The notes under the pieces are model-generated. The model did not search any database, was not told where the DNA came from, and saw only the letters and a program-made list of their open reading frames with translations. The position numbers were made by a program, and so were the translations under genes. Positions 34,033 to 45,888 of a stretch of 64,000 nt of DNA are shown here, piece by piece. This stretch comes from Microglena sp. YARC (Eukaryota; Chlorophyta; Chlorophyceae; Chlamydomonadales; Chlamydomonadaceae): contig CM039463.1 of NCBI GenBank assembly GCA_022414725.1, positions 30,209,850-30,273,849 on the forward strand, in the 5' to 3' direction. Position 1 is the stretch's first letter. Each line of letters opens with the position of its first letter.

Positions 34033-34332
34033 ACTAGCATCTGAGCCCGTCGTCCCGACGGGCGGACCACCCCCGTGGCCACGTCAGCGACAGGTGTCGA
34101 AAAATCGAGATCCGAAACCACTGAAACCAAAAGCCTAACTGCCTGGGCCGAAAAGGCTAAACCATATCACCATCAACGCGCTATTACGAATAGGACTAGC
34201 ATCTGAGCCCGTCGTACCGACGGGCGGACCACCTCTGTGGCCACGTCAGCGACAGGTCACGGAAAATCGAGATCCGAAACCGCTGAAACCAAAAGCCCAA
34301 CTGCCTGGGCCAAAAGGGCTAAACCATATCAC
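34033..34332. repeat. 138-bp direct repeat, 2 copies
   Basis: 34033-34170 and 34195-34332 match closely, offset 162 bp. Each carries a hairpin cccgtcg(t)ccgacggg and the phrase ccacgtcagcgacaggt. It may be the 5' UTR of an element. Confidence 0.85.
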
Positions 34333-34479
34333 GGCCGCTCTACTTTATATAATAAGATAACGTCTACAAATTGGATGATGTCAGAGAATAGAAACCAAAG
34401 TTCCACATACCTTATACTAATATAATATAATAGGGATAATATTAAATGCAAGCAAGACTACGTCTTCGAGCTTACAACT

Positions 34480-34740
34480 AAAATGTTGAATCAGAAAGGA
34501 GTACCTCGCGTTCTGACAAAATTTGCATGTGCTGTGATATGGTGGTTGACAGTAGAAGAGTGGTCGAAGATGAAATGCATTTCATATTAGAATGTCTGTT
34601 ATACGCTCAGGATAGAAGAAGTACTTTTGAGAAAATTGAAATTTAACCTGAATTGGTGGATAAAAACTTTAGCATGAAGCTGGTCAGGAATCCTGATTCC
34701 TTTGAAGGATGGAAACGCGTAAAATACAATTTATAAAAAC
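34480..34740 (+). pseudogene. LINE C-terminal zinc-finger fossil
   Basis: GVPRVLTKF in one frame passes by frameshift to CMCC...VEDEMHFILECLLYAQDRR, which matches the finger of the 6.9-kb LINE (EDEMHMFECPFY). Stops follow. It is a different, older copy with little identity at DNA level. Confidence 0.72.
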
Positions 34741-34759
34741 GCGATAAGAATCTCACATT

Positions 34760-36385
34760 AAATAATCATCCCAGATGAGATGATGATTTAATTGCATCGT
34801 ATGATTAAAAAATTACTGCTGGACAAACTAAGGTCCCCCGTCGTTAAAACGATTATTTGGGATTCAGTTCATCAGTGCTTTTTCTTGTGCAGCCCTTCCT
34901 ATCACGGTTGGGCAAGTCTCTGTAGCCCATTTGGTCTACCCCTGGGCTGTAGTATACATACCGTCCCCCATGCGCCTTAAAGTATTGGCAAAACGGTTTG
35001 GCAAACGACCCCTTTGCCAAACCGGATTAGGGATCAGCTTGAGACCACTCAAGGTGGTTGGCCTTTGGCCAAGTTTCTGATTACCCAATGGTTACTTCTG
35101 TTCTACTAAGCCCTAGCAAGTTAAATGTCCTGATTTGATTCGCCTACATAGTTTTATTTTCAGCAAGCTAGGGCAGGACTACTTTGTAAGCGTGTACTTG
35201 ACCTTGAACTTGGTTTACATTGGCTCCAGCCGGCAATTTGGATGGCTGGAGGCCATGTACCGGTCTGGCTCCTAAGCTGTAGCAAGTTCAACAATAATCT
35301 CCTGCTTTTGAACTGTTACATGGTTTTTACCAGCAAGCTTGGACAGGACTACTTGCGTGACATGTAACAAGAAATGTACACAATAAAACACAGACCCTTG
35401 CAACTGGATTTCAAGTCTGAAGCTTTAAGACAGTCAAAGCCCCAGCACCAACCACCTTATTTGACAAGTTAGTTTTGCCATGCGCTTGTTTGAGACACAA
35501 CTTCTAAGGGGGAAAATGACATTTGCCAATACTTGATAGGCGCGAAACGGTACATTGCAATCTTGAAGTGGTGCATGCTTTGAGGGTATTCCTAGCTTCG
35601 CAGAAAGCCGTAACCCGACACAAGCGTAACCAGATTTATATAGTGCATCTTACAGTTACATACATCCTTACACGATCAAAACGGTTTAACTTAAACGATA
35701 TATCACTGAAGTACCCAAGATACATCACCCAAGTACTCTCCCAATCAGCAGGCAGGCCTCGACTTTTTCTAAGAGCACCGGATGGCTTGGCAAAACTCAT
35801 GAAGTAGTTCGGGCAATTGGAACTAAGAACCATGATAACAAAACTAAGATCCTCATTTAGAAGGGCGGATCTGCTTAAGTGGGAAGTGCACAGGGCACTC
35901 ACAAAAGGGCTTATATAAGTCCTCACATAAGTCATGTTAGTCCCTTTAGTCCGACGATGCCTATGGTATTCATATAAATCCATCTAGTTCTTTTAAGCTG
36001 ATGATGTTACTCTTGCCATCCATTCATTTTCTTTAGTTCTGCAAGCTGGCGGTAAAATCAGCTACTAGCTACCACAAAAGCTGATCACATAGATAGACCC
36101 AGGGCATTTAGTTTGAGGTGCACCCTAGGGTCATCAAGCGATCAGCTACTAAGCTACCATAGATCTCTTACCACAACCAGCTACATCCAGAACGGCCTTT
36201 AATACCCCTTCCACGATCCAACGGGTATACATTTTGTTTTTTTTTGGGTTGCGCTTTAGACGCAACTGCCTCCTTTTGGGTTGAGCTTTGACTTGAAACT
36301 GACACTGAAAACGGAAATCTGCGCACTGGCCAGAACTACAGGGGTTTTAAAAAATTGCGCAATACGCAGCTCGGGCTCAAATTGC
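34760..36385. other. Unassigned, with a diverged duplication
   Basis: ccagcaagctagggcaggac near 35160 and accagcaagcttggacagga near 35330 mark a loose 170-bp duplication. No gene supported. Confidence 0.45.
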
Positions 36386-36388
36386 GCG

Positions 36389-36760
36389 CTACCGCGCAAC
36401 AGCGCACGTCATGTAGTAACCCTGGATCGCAAGGTTTTTATTACGAGGGGCGCATCCTAGGCGTGATGCAAACTGAACCTGATCCAGGTGCTTGGGTGAG
36501 GCAGGGGGGTTAGGTGGAAGTTGTTGTTCTCCAGGGATGATGAGCTTACCTAGCCGGGCTGTTGCATCAGCGCAGACACGATTGGGGAGGAGGGGGAGGC
36601 TTAGCACCCAGGATGGCATTAGTAGTGGCGGTACCCACACCAAGGAGCGCCTCAGCAGCAGTGCAGCGGGTGCGACGAAGAACTTGGCACAGGCCAATCA
36701 TAGAACATTCTCCATGAACTTGGCGGTCCTTCCTTGACCAGCCTCACGAGCAGCTGCCGT
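36389..36760 (-). other. Possible decayed or spliced gene segment
   Basis: Several overlapping minus-strand open stretches look protein-like (TAAAREAGQG...AKFMENVL ending in TGA near 36699; RTRCTAAEALLGVGTATTN downstream; a third frame reads NRVCADATARLGKLIIPGE). A donor-like gtaagc occurs near 36546. No single frame holds, and no family is recognised. Confidence 0.3.
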
Positions 36761-36779
36761 GGTTTTGTTTTTGTTGTGA

Positions 36780-36960
36780 TGACGCTGCTGCTGCTATGGT
36801 GGTTTTTGGATGAGATGATAGAATGATGATGATGGCTGTGGTTTGATGATAAATACATTACATGATGATGATGATGATGATGTGATGATATGATGGTGTG
36901 GTTGTGTAATAATAATATGATGATGACGTGATAATAATGACTAATAAAGACATGGTAATT
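36780..36960. repeat. GAT/ATG-rich microsatellite
   Basis: Runs of atgatg and gatgat with interruptions, including eight gat units at 36862-36880. Confidence 0.85.
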
Positions 36961-37239
36961 TACGACTTGATTCTGAGGGCAGCTAATGGAAGCAATGTAC
37001 TGCCTCCACCCCATAACTGATTTCATCTGTTGGCAATTTAGAACACATTATATTGATGTCAAAAATAATACCCCGCCTGACACATTCCTGCCCCTCTCCT
37101 CCGCCAAATGTTAGTAACACTGTTGCTCACCTGGACATTGGTCTGCAGCAGGTCCATAAGAGGCGGTCATCTTCGTTGGAGCAGCATGTCCAGATCTTTG
37201 CTTCTTGTCCTTGGCCTGAGAAGCTGGTCCATACCTTGA

Positions 37240-37480
37240 TCAGGGTGGAGGGTGGGGGGGGGGGGGCGGGATGTTTGTCAGGTGGAGGGGGGGGGAAGGG
37301 GGCAAGGTTGTTTTGCTTCAGGGGGGGGGGGGGGAGGAGGCAAAGGTGTTTGCTCCCTTTGTCTTGAAAGTGAGAAGCTTGTCATCCTTGATAGGGTGGA
37401 GGGGGGTGGGGGGGCAGGGTGTTGTGCTCGGTGGAGGGAGGGGGGGGGGGGGGGGGCAAGGTGTTTTGCGTTCTTTCCCC
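37240..37480. repeat. G-rich minisatellite
   Basis: Four blocks of ggtggagg plus long G-runs (up to 14) alternate with gtgttttgc...ctttgtccttgaagtgagaag, a period near 90 bp. Confidence 0.8.
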
Positions 37481-38110
37481 TCTTTGTCCTTGAAGTGAGA
37501 AGGAAGCGTTGGTCATCCTCCGATCAACGAAAAAGGAAATATCAGAAAAGGAAAACGGAATTCAGGAAAGGAAATATCAGAAATATCGGAAAGGGAAATA
37601 TATTCAAGAGAACGCTCACAAAAACGAAGAGTCAATTCTCAGCTTAAAAATGTGGGAACCAACTTGAGCGTGAATTATATGTGGGACGGCGGCATATCAT
37701 ATGATATTGACCAGAGACGAAACATGCATATCATACAAACTGCATCATATGATATTGTCCATGAATGGTAACTCTAGCCAACACCGACTGTCAGATATCG
37801 AATGATATTCATATGATAGAAATCTTATACAGTCCCTAATTATATTGTCTTACACTATCTTGTATGTATGTTAATTAATTCAATTAAGAATACAAAACGT
37901 ATTATATGTTTTAATTAAACAGGGCTATTAATCTATGAAGTTTTTTAAACAGTCCAGGGTAGGGCCAAATAGGCTAAGGGACTTGCCCAGCGTGATAGGA
38001 AGGCTTCAAAGAGTTTTTATGCAAGTTTTATATGCCTTCGATTGGCAAGTGCTAATTTTTGTATATATATTTAATTAGCCTGAATGAAGTATCTCAAGAT
38101 AAATGATTAT
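37480..38110. other. AT-rich, unassigned
   Basis: ggaaatatcagaaa repeats at 37526-37605. ccaaataggctaagggactt near 37960 resembles the intron motif seen at 50.1 and 58.55 kb. No gene. Confidence 0.4.
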
Positions 38111-38139
38111 TCCTGAGTGTTATTCTCGGCACATTTCAT

Positions 38140-38445
38140 GCTCTTGTTATCTTGGGAGTGCATCCCATGTGGTATCAAAAAAGGGTTACAGATTTATGAT
38201 CTTGTTGGGTCCAGTTTCGCCAGCTTGGGAGTGCATCCCATGGGTATCAAAAAGGGTTACGGATTTAGATTTGGTTGGGGTTCAGTTCTACCAGAGCTTG
38301 GGATGCATCCCATGGGTATCAAAAAGGTTACGGATTTATGATTTTGTTGGGGTCCAGTCGCCAGCTTGGGAGTGCATCCCATGGGTATCAAAAAGGGTTA
38401 CGGATTTATGATTTGTTGGGGTCCAGTTCGCCAAGGCTTGATTTT
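38140..38445. repeat. About 70-bp tandem repeat, 4 units
   Basis: cttgggagtgcatcccatgg then gtatcaaaaagggttacgga recurs near 38150, 38225, 38297 and 38365, with small indels. Confidence 0.88.
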
Positions 38446-38879
38446 TTGCCTTTCTTGTTTAAGGTTGGCAAGTCAGCCTATAAGCATTATTTGGGCTACC
38501 CCTGGACTCGTAAAACAATACATTTAAGGCGGACCCTGGCACGCTTAAAATTACTGCGGGCTGGGACCAGCTATATTGGTATTTTTGCCCTTTTCAATTT
38601 TGTATAGAGACATTTCCTTCGATTTAAGAGGAGGGGGCGGGGGGGGGGGGGGTTGCATTAGCTAACTACGGGCCTGGGTTCCAAGCATATATATTTTGCT
38701 ATTTTTTCTTCAACTTTTTAGACACAGTTCCTTGGATTTTAAGCAGGGGTGGGGTGCGGGGTGGGTGGGATGGGTGGATGGGTGGGATAACTTGCCTATA
38801 ATACAAGCTACATGGCCGCTCGTTGATTACTATTATAAAAACCAGCGAGACACTTGCCCCCACCCTGCTGGAATATAAA

Positions 38880-39650
38880 CTTAGATGGCATGCCTTGGCA
38901 CCATCATATCATTACGGGAACGTCAATATGATGTTCATATTGCTATTCATGTCATACATAATAGATATCATATGATGATGGCAGTCTGACTAGCTGAAGT
39001 TACCATGTATATACATCATCATATTAATATATGATGCAGTTTATATGATATCATACGAAGCAGTCTGACTAGGCTAAAGTTTCTATTTACATACAATATC
39101 ATATTTTAATACATTGTATGCAGTTGTTGTACAGTATCATATCTGATGCAGTTTGAATGATACCATAGTACATCATAGCCATTAGTACATCATGCAATTG
39201 GGTCCACATCATATGATATGTCGCGGTCTTCGACAATATAGATCATAAACTTCTATACATTTTAGCTTTAACTAGCCAGGAGGCAAGTTACAAATACACC
39301 TGGTTACAAATACACATGATGCTGTTTGTATGGTATCATATGATGCAGTTTGAATGATACCATAGTATATCAAACCCGCTTTGGGTCCACATCATATGAT
39401 ATGCCGGTCTTGACATATCATACTTCTATACATTTTAGCTTTTACTAGCCAGGAGGCAAGTTACAAATACACCTGGTTACAAATACACATGATGCTGTTT
39501 GTATGGTATCATATGATGCAGTTTGAATGATACCATTGTATATCATAGCCGCATTGGTGTCACATCATATGATATGCCGGTCTTGACATTTATCATACTT
39601 CTATACATTTCAAGCTTTTTACTGCCAGGAGGCAAGTTACAAATACGCTA
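38880..39650. repeat. atcatatgat-rich repeat region
   Basis: A 165-175-bp unit (ccaggaggcaagttacaaat ... gatgctgtttgtatggtatc) repeats at about 39265, 39440 and 39625. The palindrome atcatatgat is dense from 37690 and again from 38900. Confidence 0.8.
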
Positions 39651-40100
39651 CCTTGTCCTTGTGTGATGAATCTTAGTCATCATGTTTGACTAAGACTGGA
39701 TCCCTGCAGCAGACTTGCTGGTCAGTGTAACAACAGTGGCTAGATATGAAGCCAATCAGTAGTGGCCAGATAGTAGCCATGTGGCAAAGTTACAATACAC
39801 ATACCTGCTCTTTGGCACTGGTCATATTGACAACTGTGGCATCCACAGCAGCTACCACTTTTTTGGGCGAGCAGGTATTGCTTCAGCATCGTCAGCTCGT
39901 TCAGCCTGTCCTCCTGTGCCTCCTTCTCCCCCTCTCCTGGGAGGGAGGGAAGGAATCGCTGCTCGCCAATGCACTTGTGCCAGGATGGCTGCAAACCGGA
40001 TCAGCATGGAGCGGCGATGTCAGGCATGATCAGCATTGAGTGGCGATTCAGACAGATGTTCAGAAGGAAACAGATTCGCAACCAGTTGTATCTACCGTAC
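39651..40100. other. Unassigned
   Basis: Two overlapping plus-strand open stretches (39746-40039) without recognised similarity. No call. Confidence 0.3.
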
Positions 40101-40119
40101 TGACAGCAAAATTGAACGA

Positions 40120-41290
40120 TCAAACATATTTGACGGGCGATTTTGAGGGGGTTATTATAATTTGACGCTTAAATTTGACGTTTTTTGTCCAGAGAGATAT
40201 AATTTGACGTTGCACATTTGACGGCTTTTTTAAATTTCAATAAAATCCATGAATGCAACTGAACGTTCTACTTGAACATATTACACTGACACACATCCAT
40301 GGCATGTTCTTAAAAGCACAATACAGCCTTGTGATAACATTCTGTACCGGTAATCGGGAGTGTGGTGCACGTAGTAGTGTTCTTACTGATACCGTAGACC
40401 ATGTACCCTTGTGTAAGGGTACATGGTTATAAGGCCTGCAATGAAGGTAGTACTCTGCATCAACTCCTTTAATCATCACTACATTTCCATCTCAGATAAT
40501 CTGAGTTGTAGTTACACCACGCCCTTTCAGGTGCTATCTTTTCTTCTTCTTCTAGGACCTGCAACAAAGGCATCTCATAAACAAGAGTACACAGTGGTCA
40601 TTTATTGCTCAGCTAGCGCAGACAAGTCCTTGAATGCCTTGAGAAATTTGGTTTTCGGGCTCCTCACAGTGGGCTCAATGCTTCCCAAATGGTTTTCTGG
40701 TTGGGAGGTTTGATCACCCATTTCGACTTCAGAGGTGTGTGCCTTTCAATGGCCAGCATCTTGTGGAAGGGCTGCCACTTCACATACGTCTTCGTGTGAG
40801 GTCCGGTTTCTAACCCATCCACAAGGTACCCCAGCGTTTGCAGGAAATCCACTGCCCTCATGGTGAAATACTTGCTGCTCGTCTTCGCCTAGGTGATCGA
40901 CAGGTTGCGAGTGACAGCCTCTCAAGCTTCGTCTGCAACTCGGTTAAGCTGGTTGTTGGAAACGGTGATCTTCCAGGTTCTGGCTGTTTTAAGAAGCCCC
41001 ACAGGGTACTTTGCTTATTATGATTTGGAGCTAGCAGAGGGCGCAAACGTTCCTCAGGGGATCCATCGAGAGCCTGCGCCATGCAATCTGGGGAAAGCTA
41101 AGTTGTCTAGCGCTTCTGCTTTTTGTTGAGCTGGCAGGCGCAGGCGGCAGGTCTGTAGGGGGGTAGTAAGCCCTATGTGAAGACCAGGGGCCAAACCCCG
41201 AATATCGCCCTGGAAACTCGGTAAAACGGTTTTTCGTCACGTAATACAGTTTAGGCCTCGATTTGACGGGTGCTCCCGTCAAATTAAAGC
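40120..41290 (-). mobile_element. Candidate small DNA transposon
   Basis: atttgacg occurs five times within about 100 bp at the left end (40130-40222) and inverted at the right end (41256-41284), where a perfect 10-bp inverted repeat with 4-nt loop (ATTTGACGGG/CCCGTCAAAT) lies. gacgcttaaatttgacg on the left resembles the reverse complement of the right end (tcgctttaatttgacgg). Minus-strand frames fill the inside. No transposase family recognised and no target-site duplication fixed. Confidence 0.4.
40664..41282 (-). CDS. Uncharacterised coding segment (two or three frames)
   Basis: Frame 1 (41282-41031) and frame 2 (41082-40858, ATG start) are followed by frame 3 (40861-40664), which reads KYFTMRAVDFLQTLGYLVDG and then TYVKWQPFHKMLAIERHTP, the most protein-like part. 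Upstream frame 3 meets TAG in cacctag|gcgaag, which could equally be a splice acceptor. Basic RRRR near the end of frame 2. No domain recognised; it may encode a transposon protein or a host gene exon. Confidence 0.4.
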
Positions 41291-41314
41291 GATAATGTTT
41301 CTCAGTTCAGTGTA

Positions 41315-41580
41315 TATATGTGTAAGGGGGGATTTTCTTCACGACCAGTTGTACATACATATATATGTGTAAGGGGGGATTTTCTTCACAACCAGTTGTA
41401 CATACATATATATGTGTAAGGGGGGATTTTCTTCACAACCAGTTGTACATACATATATATGTGTAAGGGGGGATTTTCTTCACAACCAGTTGTACATACA
41501 TATATATGTGTAAGGGGGGATTTTCTTCACAACCAGTTGTACATACATATATATGTGTAAATGGGAATTTTCTTGTAAGT
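41315..41580. repeat. 48-bp tandem repeat, 5.5 units
   Basis: tgtaaggggggattttcttc then acaaccagttgtacatacatatatatg, period 48, nearly identical units. Confidence 0.95.
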
Positions 41581-41914
41581 GTGGGTGAAGCTAAGCGCGG
41601 CTAATGTGAGTTGCCGGCTATACCAGTGAACTCAAGCATTGCTAGATATCCGACTAGTATCACTATAAACAAAAATAAAAATTACTTAGACCGGAACACG
41701 CAAGTGTGGCAAAGACTTCTATTTCAGTTACTTCAAATTTAATTGCATTCACTTGCTTTTCATTGTTTTAACTGTATTGTCTTTCATATGATCTGTTTAT
41801 TTTGTTTCATTGCACATAACTTCCACTTGTACAAGACCCTGTTTTGAATTATTTTTTGAAGATTCGGATTCATAACATCTTTCAATATGGATTGAGTTCA
41901 TGAATACGGTCACA

Positions 41915-42735
41915 TCTTGAGGGGCACGGCATACGGGCACGGCATTACTACGGTCACATCTTAAGGGGCACGGAATACGGGCACGGCATGAGTACGGGGA
42001 CATCTTAAAGGGCACAGCATACGAGCACGGCATGAGGGGCACGGCATGAGTACGGGCACATCTTAAGGGGGCACGGCATCCGGGCACGGCATGAGGGGCA
42101 CGGCTTACGGGCACGGCATGAGGGGCAAGGCATACGGGCACGGCATGAGGGGCACGGCATGAGTACGGGCACATCTTAAGGGGCGCGGCATACGGGCACG
42201 GCATGAGGGGCACGGCATACGGGTTTGGTATGAGTACGGGCACATCTTAAGGGGCACGGCATGAGGGGCAAGGCATACAGGCACGGCATGAGGGGCAAGG
42301 CATATGGGCACGGCATGAGGGGCACGGCATTAGTACAGGCACATCTTAAGGGGCACAGCATACGGGCACGGCATGAGTACGGGCACATCGTAAGGGGCAC
42401 GGCATACGGGCACAGCATGAGTACGGGCACATCTGAAGGGGCACGGCATATGGGCACGGCATGAGTACGGGCACATCTTAAGGGGCAAGGCATACGGGCA
42501 CGGCATGAGGGGCACGGCATACGCATTTGGCATGAATACGGGCACATCTTTCAGGGCACGGCATACGGGTTTGGCATGAGTACGGGCACATCTTAAGGGG
42601 CATGGCATACAGGCACGGCATGAGGGGCACGGCATACGATTTTGGCATGAGTACGGGCACATCTTAAGGGGCACGGCATACGGGCGAGGCATGAGGGGCA
42701 CGGCAAACGGGTTTGGCATGAGTACGGGCACATAG
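41915..42735. repeat. Variable minisatellite of gcacggcat words
   Basis: Built from gggcacggcatacgggcacg, gcatgaggggcacgg and gagtacgggcacatcttaag in changing order, total about 820 bp. All frames on the minus strand read MPCPYAVPL-like peptides, an effect of the repeat. Confidence 0.92.
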
Positions 42736-43149
42736 CCTTAGCCAACATTGCCTCGGCCAAATAAATGGTTAGGCGCATAGAGCACTTGGAGCAGACGCTG
42801 CATCTAACTTCAATTCCTGCTATACTGGTTGTATGCGCTGGCCGGGGTGGGCGAGGTGGGTGGTGCGGTGGGTGGTGCGGTGGGTGGTGAGCCTGGTGGT
42901 GTGTGGGTTGGTGAGCTGGGGGGGGGGGGGGGGGGGAGAGAGCTTGGAGATGGGGAGGGTGGGGAAGTGGGTGAGATGAGCAAGCTGATCTGAGATGAGA
43001 CGAGCTAGTCACCTGAGAATAGCTCGTGTGCTAGTATGTACAATCCATACAATGCTGGACCCAAAAAATAAACATATAATTGATGTGTTAAGGCATGATG
43101 AACTGCGGTATACATGTTTTTATTTTTTACAATGCTTGTTTTACATCTT
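42736..43149. other. Unassigned with GGTGGT-rich stretch
   Basis: gggtggtgcggt repeats at 42848-42900 and a G-run at 42919-42938. No gene. Confidence 0.5.
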
Positions 43150-43795
43150 ACCCAAAGTACGCGTTTTTCGTAGCTGGCCTGTGACGCCCCACCATAGACT
43201 CCAAGTATTTAAAAAAAAAATGTTTACGCTGTTTGTTTTTCGAACAACTCACCCAAAGAACGCGTCATGCATAGCAGGCCTGTGACGCGCCACCATAGAC
43301 TCCAACTCATTTTTGTATATGCATGCTGTTTGTTTGTCAAAAATACCCAAAGAACGCGTCATTCATAGCAGGCCTGTGACGCGCTATCACAGACCCCAAG
43401 TCTTGTTTATTTGTTTATTTGTATTACTTACACTGTTTGGGTTTCAAACTTACCCATAGAACGCGTCATGCGTAGCAAGCCTGATACGCGCACCGTGTTC
43501 TCCAAGTCATTTGTATTGCTTATATGAAAGCTGCTTGTTTGTCAAAATTACCCAAAGAATGGGTCGTAAGTAGCAGGCCAGTGACGCGCTATCACAGACC
43601 CCAAGTCATTTATTTATTTGTATTATTTACACTGCTTGTTTTTCAAATTTACCCATAGTTTGCGTCTTTCGTAGCAGGCCTGTGACATGCCACCATAGAC
43701 CCCAAGTAATTTGTTTAATTTTATATTTTACGCTGTTTGTTTTTTGAAAACTTACCCAAAGAACGCATCATTCATATCAGGCCTGTGACGTGCTA
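43150..43795. repeat. About 100-bp tandem repeat, 7 units
   Basis: agcaggcctgtgacgcgc followed by caccatagactccaa recurs near 43170, 43273, 43364, 43468, 43572, 43674 and 43775, with cgctgtttgttttt and cccaaagaacgcgtcat between. Units are diverged. Confidence 0.9.
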
Positions 43796-43879
43796 CCTCA
43801 TACTCCATATCGTCAGCGAGAGTCTCCAAGGTACGAGGAGGACGGGGTGATGATATGTGTGGTGGTTGGTTCATGCATG

Positions 43880-44272
43880 CATGGAGGGGGGGGGGGGAGG
43901 GGGGAGGGGGAGGGGAGGGGAGGGGGGAAGTGGGAGCGAAGGGAGGGGAGGAGGAGGGGGAAGGGGAGGGGAGGGGGGCTAAAGTGTTCAAGGGGAATGG
44001 GGAGAGAGAAAAGGGCCTTTCTTGAGTTGGATGAAGATTATGGATCAGGATTTTGATCTTTGAAGGTGGATAGCTTCATTTGGTGCTATATTCTTTGTTT
44101 GAGGTTTTCTTCAGCCTATCTTGGGTTGCCAGGTAGGAATACAATAACAGTAACCGGTGTTAGACAAACAAGGTAGTACAGCATGTGCAATATTTAACGG
44201 ACACAGTATACAAAACAAACTATTTCAAGATGAAAAAGCAATTATACCAGGGTTGAAAACAAACTTATACAA

Positions 44273-44317
<45 letters not shown>

Positions 44318-44670
44318 TACACACCAGCCGAACAGTAAAAAAACCTAAACCCTAAACTGAACACCTAAATTCAGAGCTAAGAATCAATCAGACAAGGAGC
44401 GAGAAAACAACCCTTATCAGTTTTTTTTGTGTGTGCCTTAAATGGCCCTAAAAAGCTACAGGAAGCTATAAAAAGCTATAGAAAGCACTAAAACGCTGTC
44501 CCTGGAGGAGGCCTAAAACCTTAGAGCTAGGAAAAACCCACTTTCATATCTGAAAAAAAAATCAATGACTCTTATAGATCAAATACAGTATAAGCCACTT
44601 GGTAATAATGATAGTGATGATAATAATGATGTAGTAATAATGATAATAATAATAATAATAATAATATGAA
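43880..44670. repeat. Simple-repeat stretch: G-rich, (CT)n, (AAT)n
   Basis: G-rich 43884-43978; (CT)n at about 44278-44313; (AAT)n at 44634-44667. Near 44341 a short aaaccctaaa word occurs. No gene. Confidence 0.85.
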
Positions 44671-44947
44671 TTATACTTTGGCATCCACTCTTTCACCCTC
44701 ATTGAGTCATGAAACGGCTAGCTAAAATATTATGATAAGGTTTTGGAAATGAAAAAATGAAACCAAGCATTCAATAGTTAAGGTGTTGTTGGATGTGTTG
44801 GTGTGTTTGTGTGTGTGTTGGTGTGGGGCGTGTTGGTGTTGGTGCTGGTGTGAGTGTTTGTGTGGGTCGTAGGGGCGATGCTATGTGATAGGGGGTGACG
44901 GGTCACCATGCGAAATTGTTTAAAAAAACAGGGTAGTAACACGCCAC

Positions 44948-45114
44948 CTCCAAGAAATACTCCACCATTCCTTCCACGTCAGTGGATTATAATTAAAATA
45001 CAGGGGTAATGCACGCACCTCCAAGAAATACTCCACCATTCCTTCCACGTCGGTGGGCTGGATACGAGACTCACGTCGAAGCAGGGTATCCTTGCGCTCG
45101 TCGCTCTCGGCCAT
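44948..45114 (-). CDS. First coding exon of an unknown gene, its 3' end duplicated
   Basis: ATG at 45114 opens 32 codons (MAESDERKDTLLRRESRIQP then TDVEGMVEYFLE) ending in a good donor, gag|gtgcgt, at 45018 (phase 0). The last about 40 bases of the exon plus the donor recur at 44948-44990 in a different frame with a poorer donor. The downstream exons were not recognised. The upstream sequence carries many partial copies of the start region. Acidic-basic N-terminus, no family recognised. Confidence 0.5.
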
Positions 45115-45490
45115 CTGTTGTGTGTGTGTGGTGTGTGTGTGTGGTGTGTGTGTGTGTGTGTTAGTGCGCTTGTGGCTCTAGACCATCTGTGTGTGTGTGT
45201 GTGTGTGATGGTGCCCTTGTTGCTCTAGGCCATCTGTGTGTGTGTGTGTGATGGTGCGTGTGATGGTGCGCTTTGTTGCTCTAGGCCATCTGTTGTGCGT
45301 GTGTGGTGTGTGGGTGGGTGGGTGGGGGGGGGGGGGGGGGCGTGTTGGTGTGTGTGGTGGGCGCTCGTCGCCCTAGACCATCTGTGCGTGTGTGTGTGTT
45401 GGTGCGCTTGTTGCTCTAGGCCATCTGTGCGTGTATGTTGGTGTGTTGGTGTGTGTTTTGTTGCACTCGTCGCTCTCGGCCATCTGGTGG
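45100..45490 (-). repeat. (CA)n array carrying copies of an exon start
   Basis: On the minus strand, CAGATGGCC plus GAGAGCGACGAG-like sequence recurs near 45106, 45176, 45222, 45278, 45368, 45412 and 45470, separated by (CA)n. Each copy holds the ATG region of the exon at 45019-45114. Unit length varies from 45 to 90 bp. A G-run lies at 45325-45340. Confidence 0.75.
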
Positions 45491-45579
45491 GTGGAAGCAC
45501 AGTGACGGCGATTGGGTAGGCTGGGGTGCGGGTGGGAACGATGGGCACTGATATTTAGTGTGGTATGCGTTGTGCGGTT

Positions 45580-45845
45580 TTCTATTTGGCGTGTGTGTGT
45601 GTTTGTTTGCTACGGTTTGGGGGGGTAGCCAATTAGGAACTTGCCAAATCTCAAATAATCAAGATAATTCTAGAATAGAAGGAGTGGCTTTATTCATAAG
45701 CACTAAAGGAGCACTGTAATGTTTATGTATGTGTGTGTGTGTTTGTGTGTGTGTGTTTGTGTGCGTATGTTTGTGTTTGTGTGTGTGTGAATGTATGTGT
45801 GCGTGTTTATGTATGTGTGTGCGTATGTGTATGTGTGAGGTAGAA
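45580..45845. repeat. (GT)n-rich sequence
   Basis: gtgtgtgt with gtatgt variants, mainly 45725-45840. Confidence 0.85.
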
Positions 45846-45888
45846 TGGAGTGGGCCCACCTCTGGGAAATGTATAAACAGTGGAGTAT

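Noticed and set aside
41797..42731. Several overlapping minus-strand frames reading MPCPYAVPL repeats
   Set aside because: All frames are kept open by the minisatellite; no start, splice or composition evidence for a gene.
44338..44360. Interstitial telomere repeat (CCCTAAA)
   Set aside because: Only about two and a half imperfect units; too short to be meaningful.
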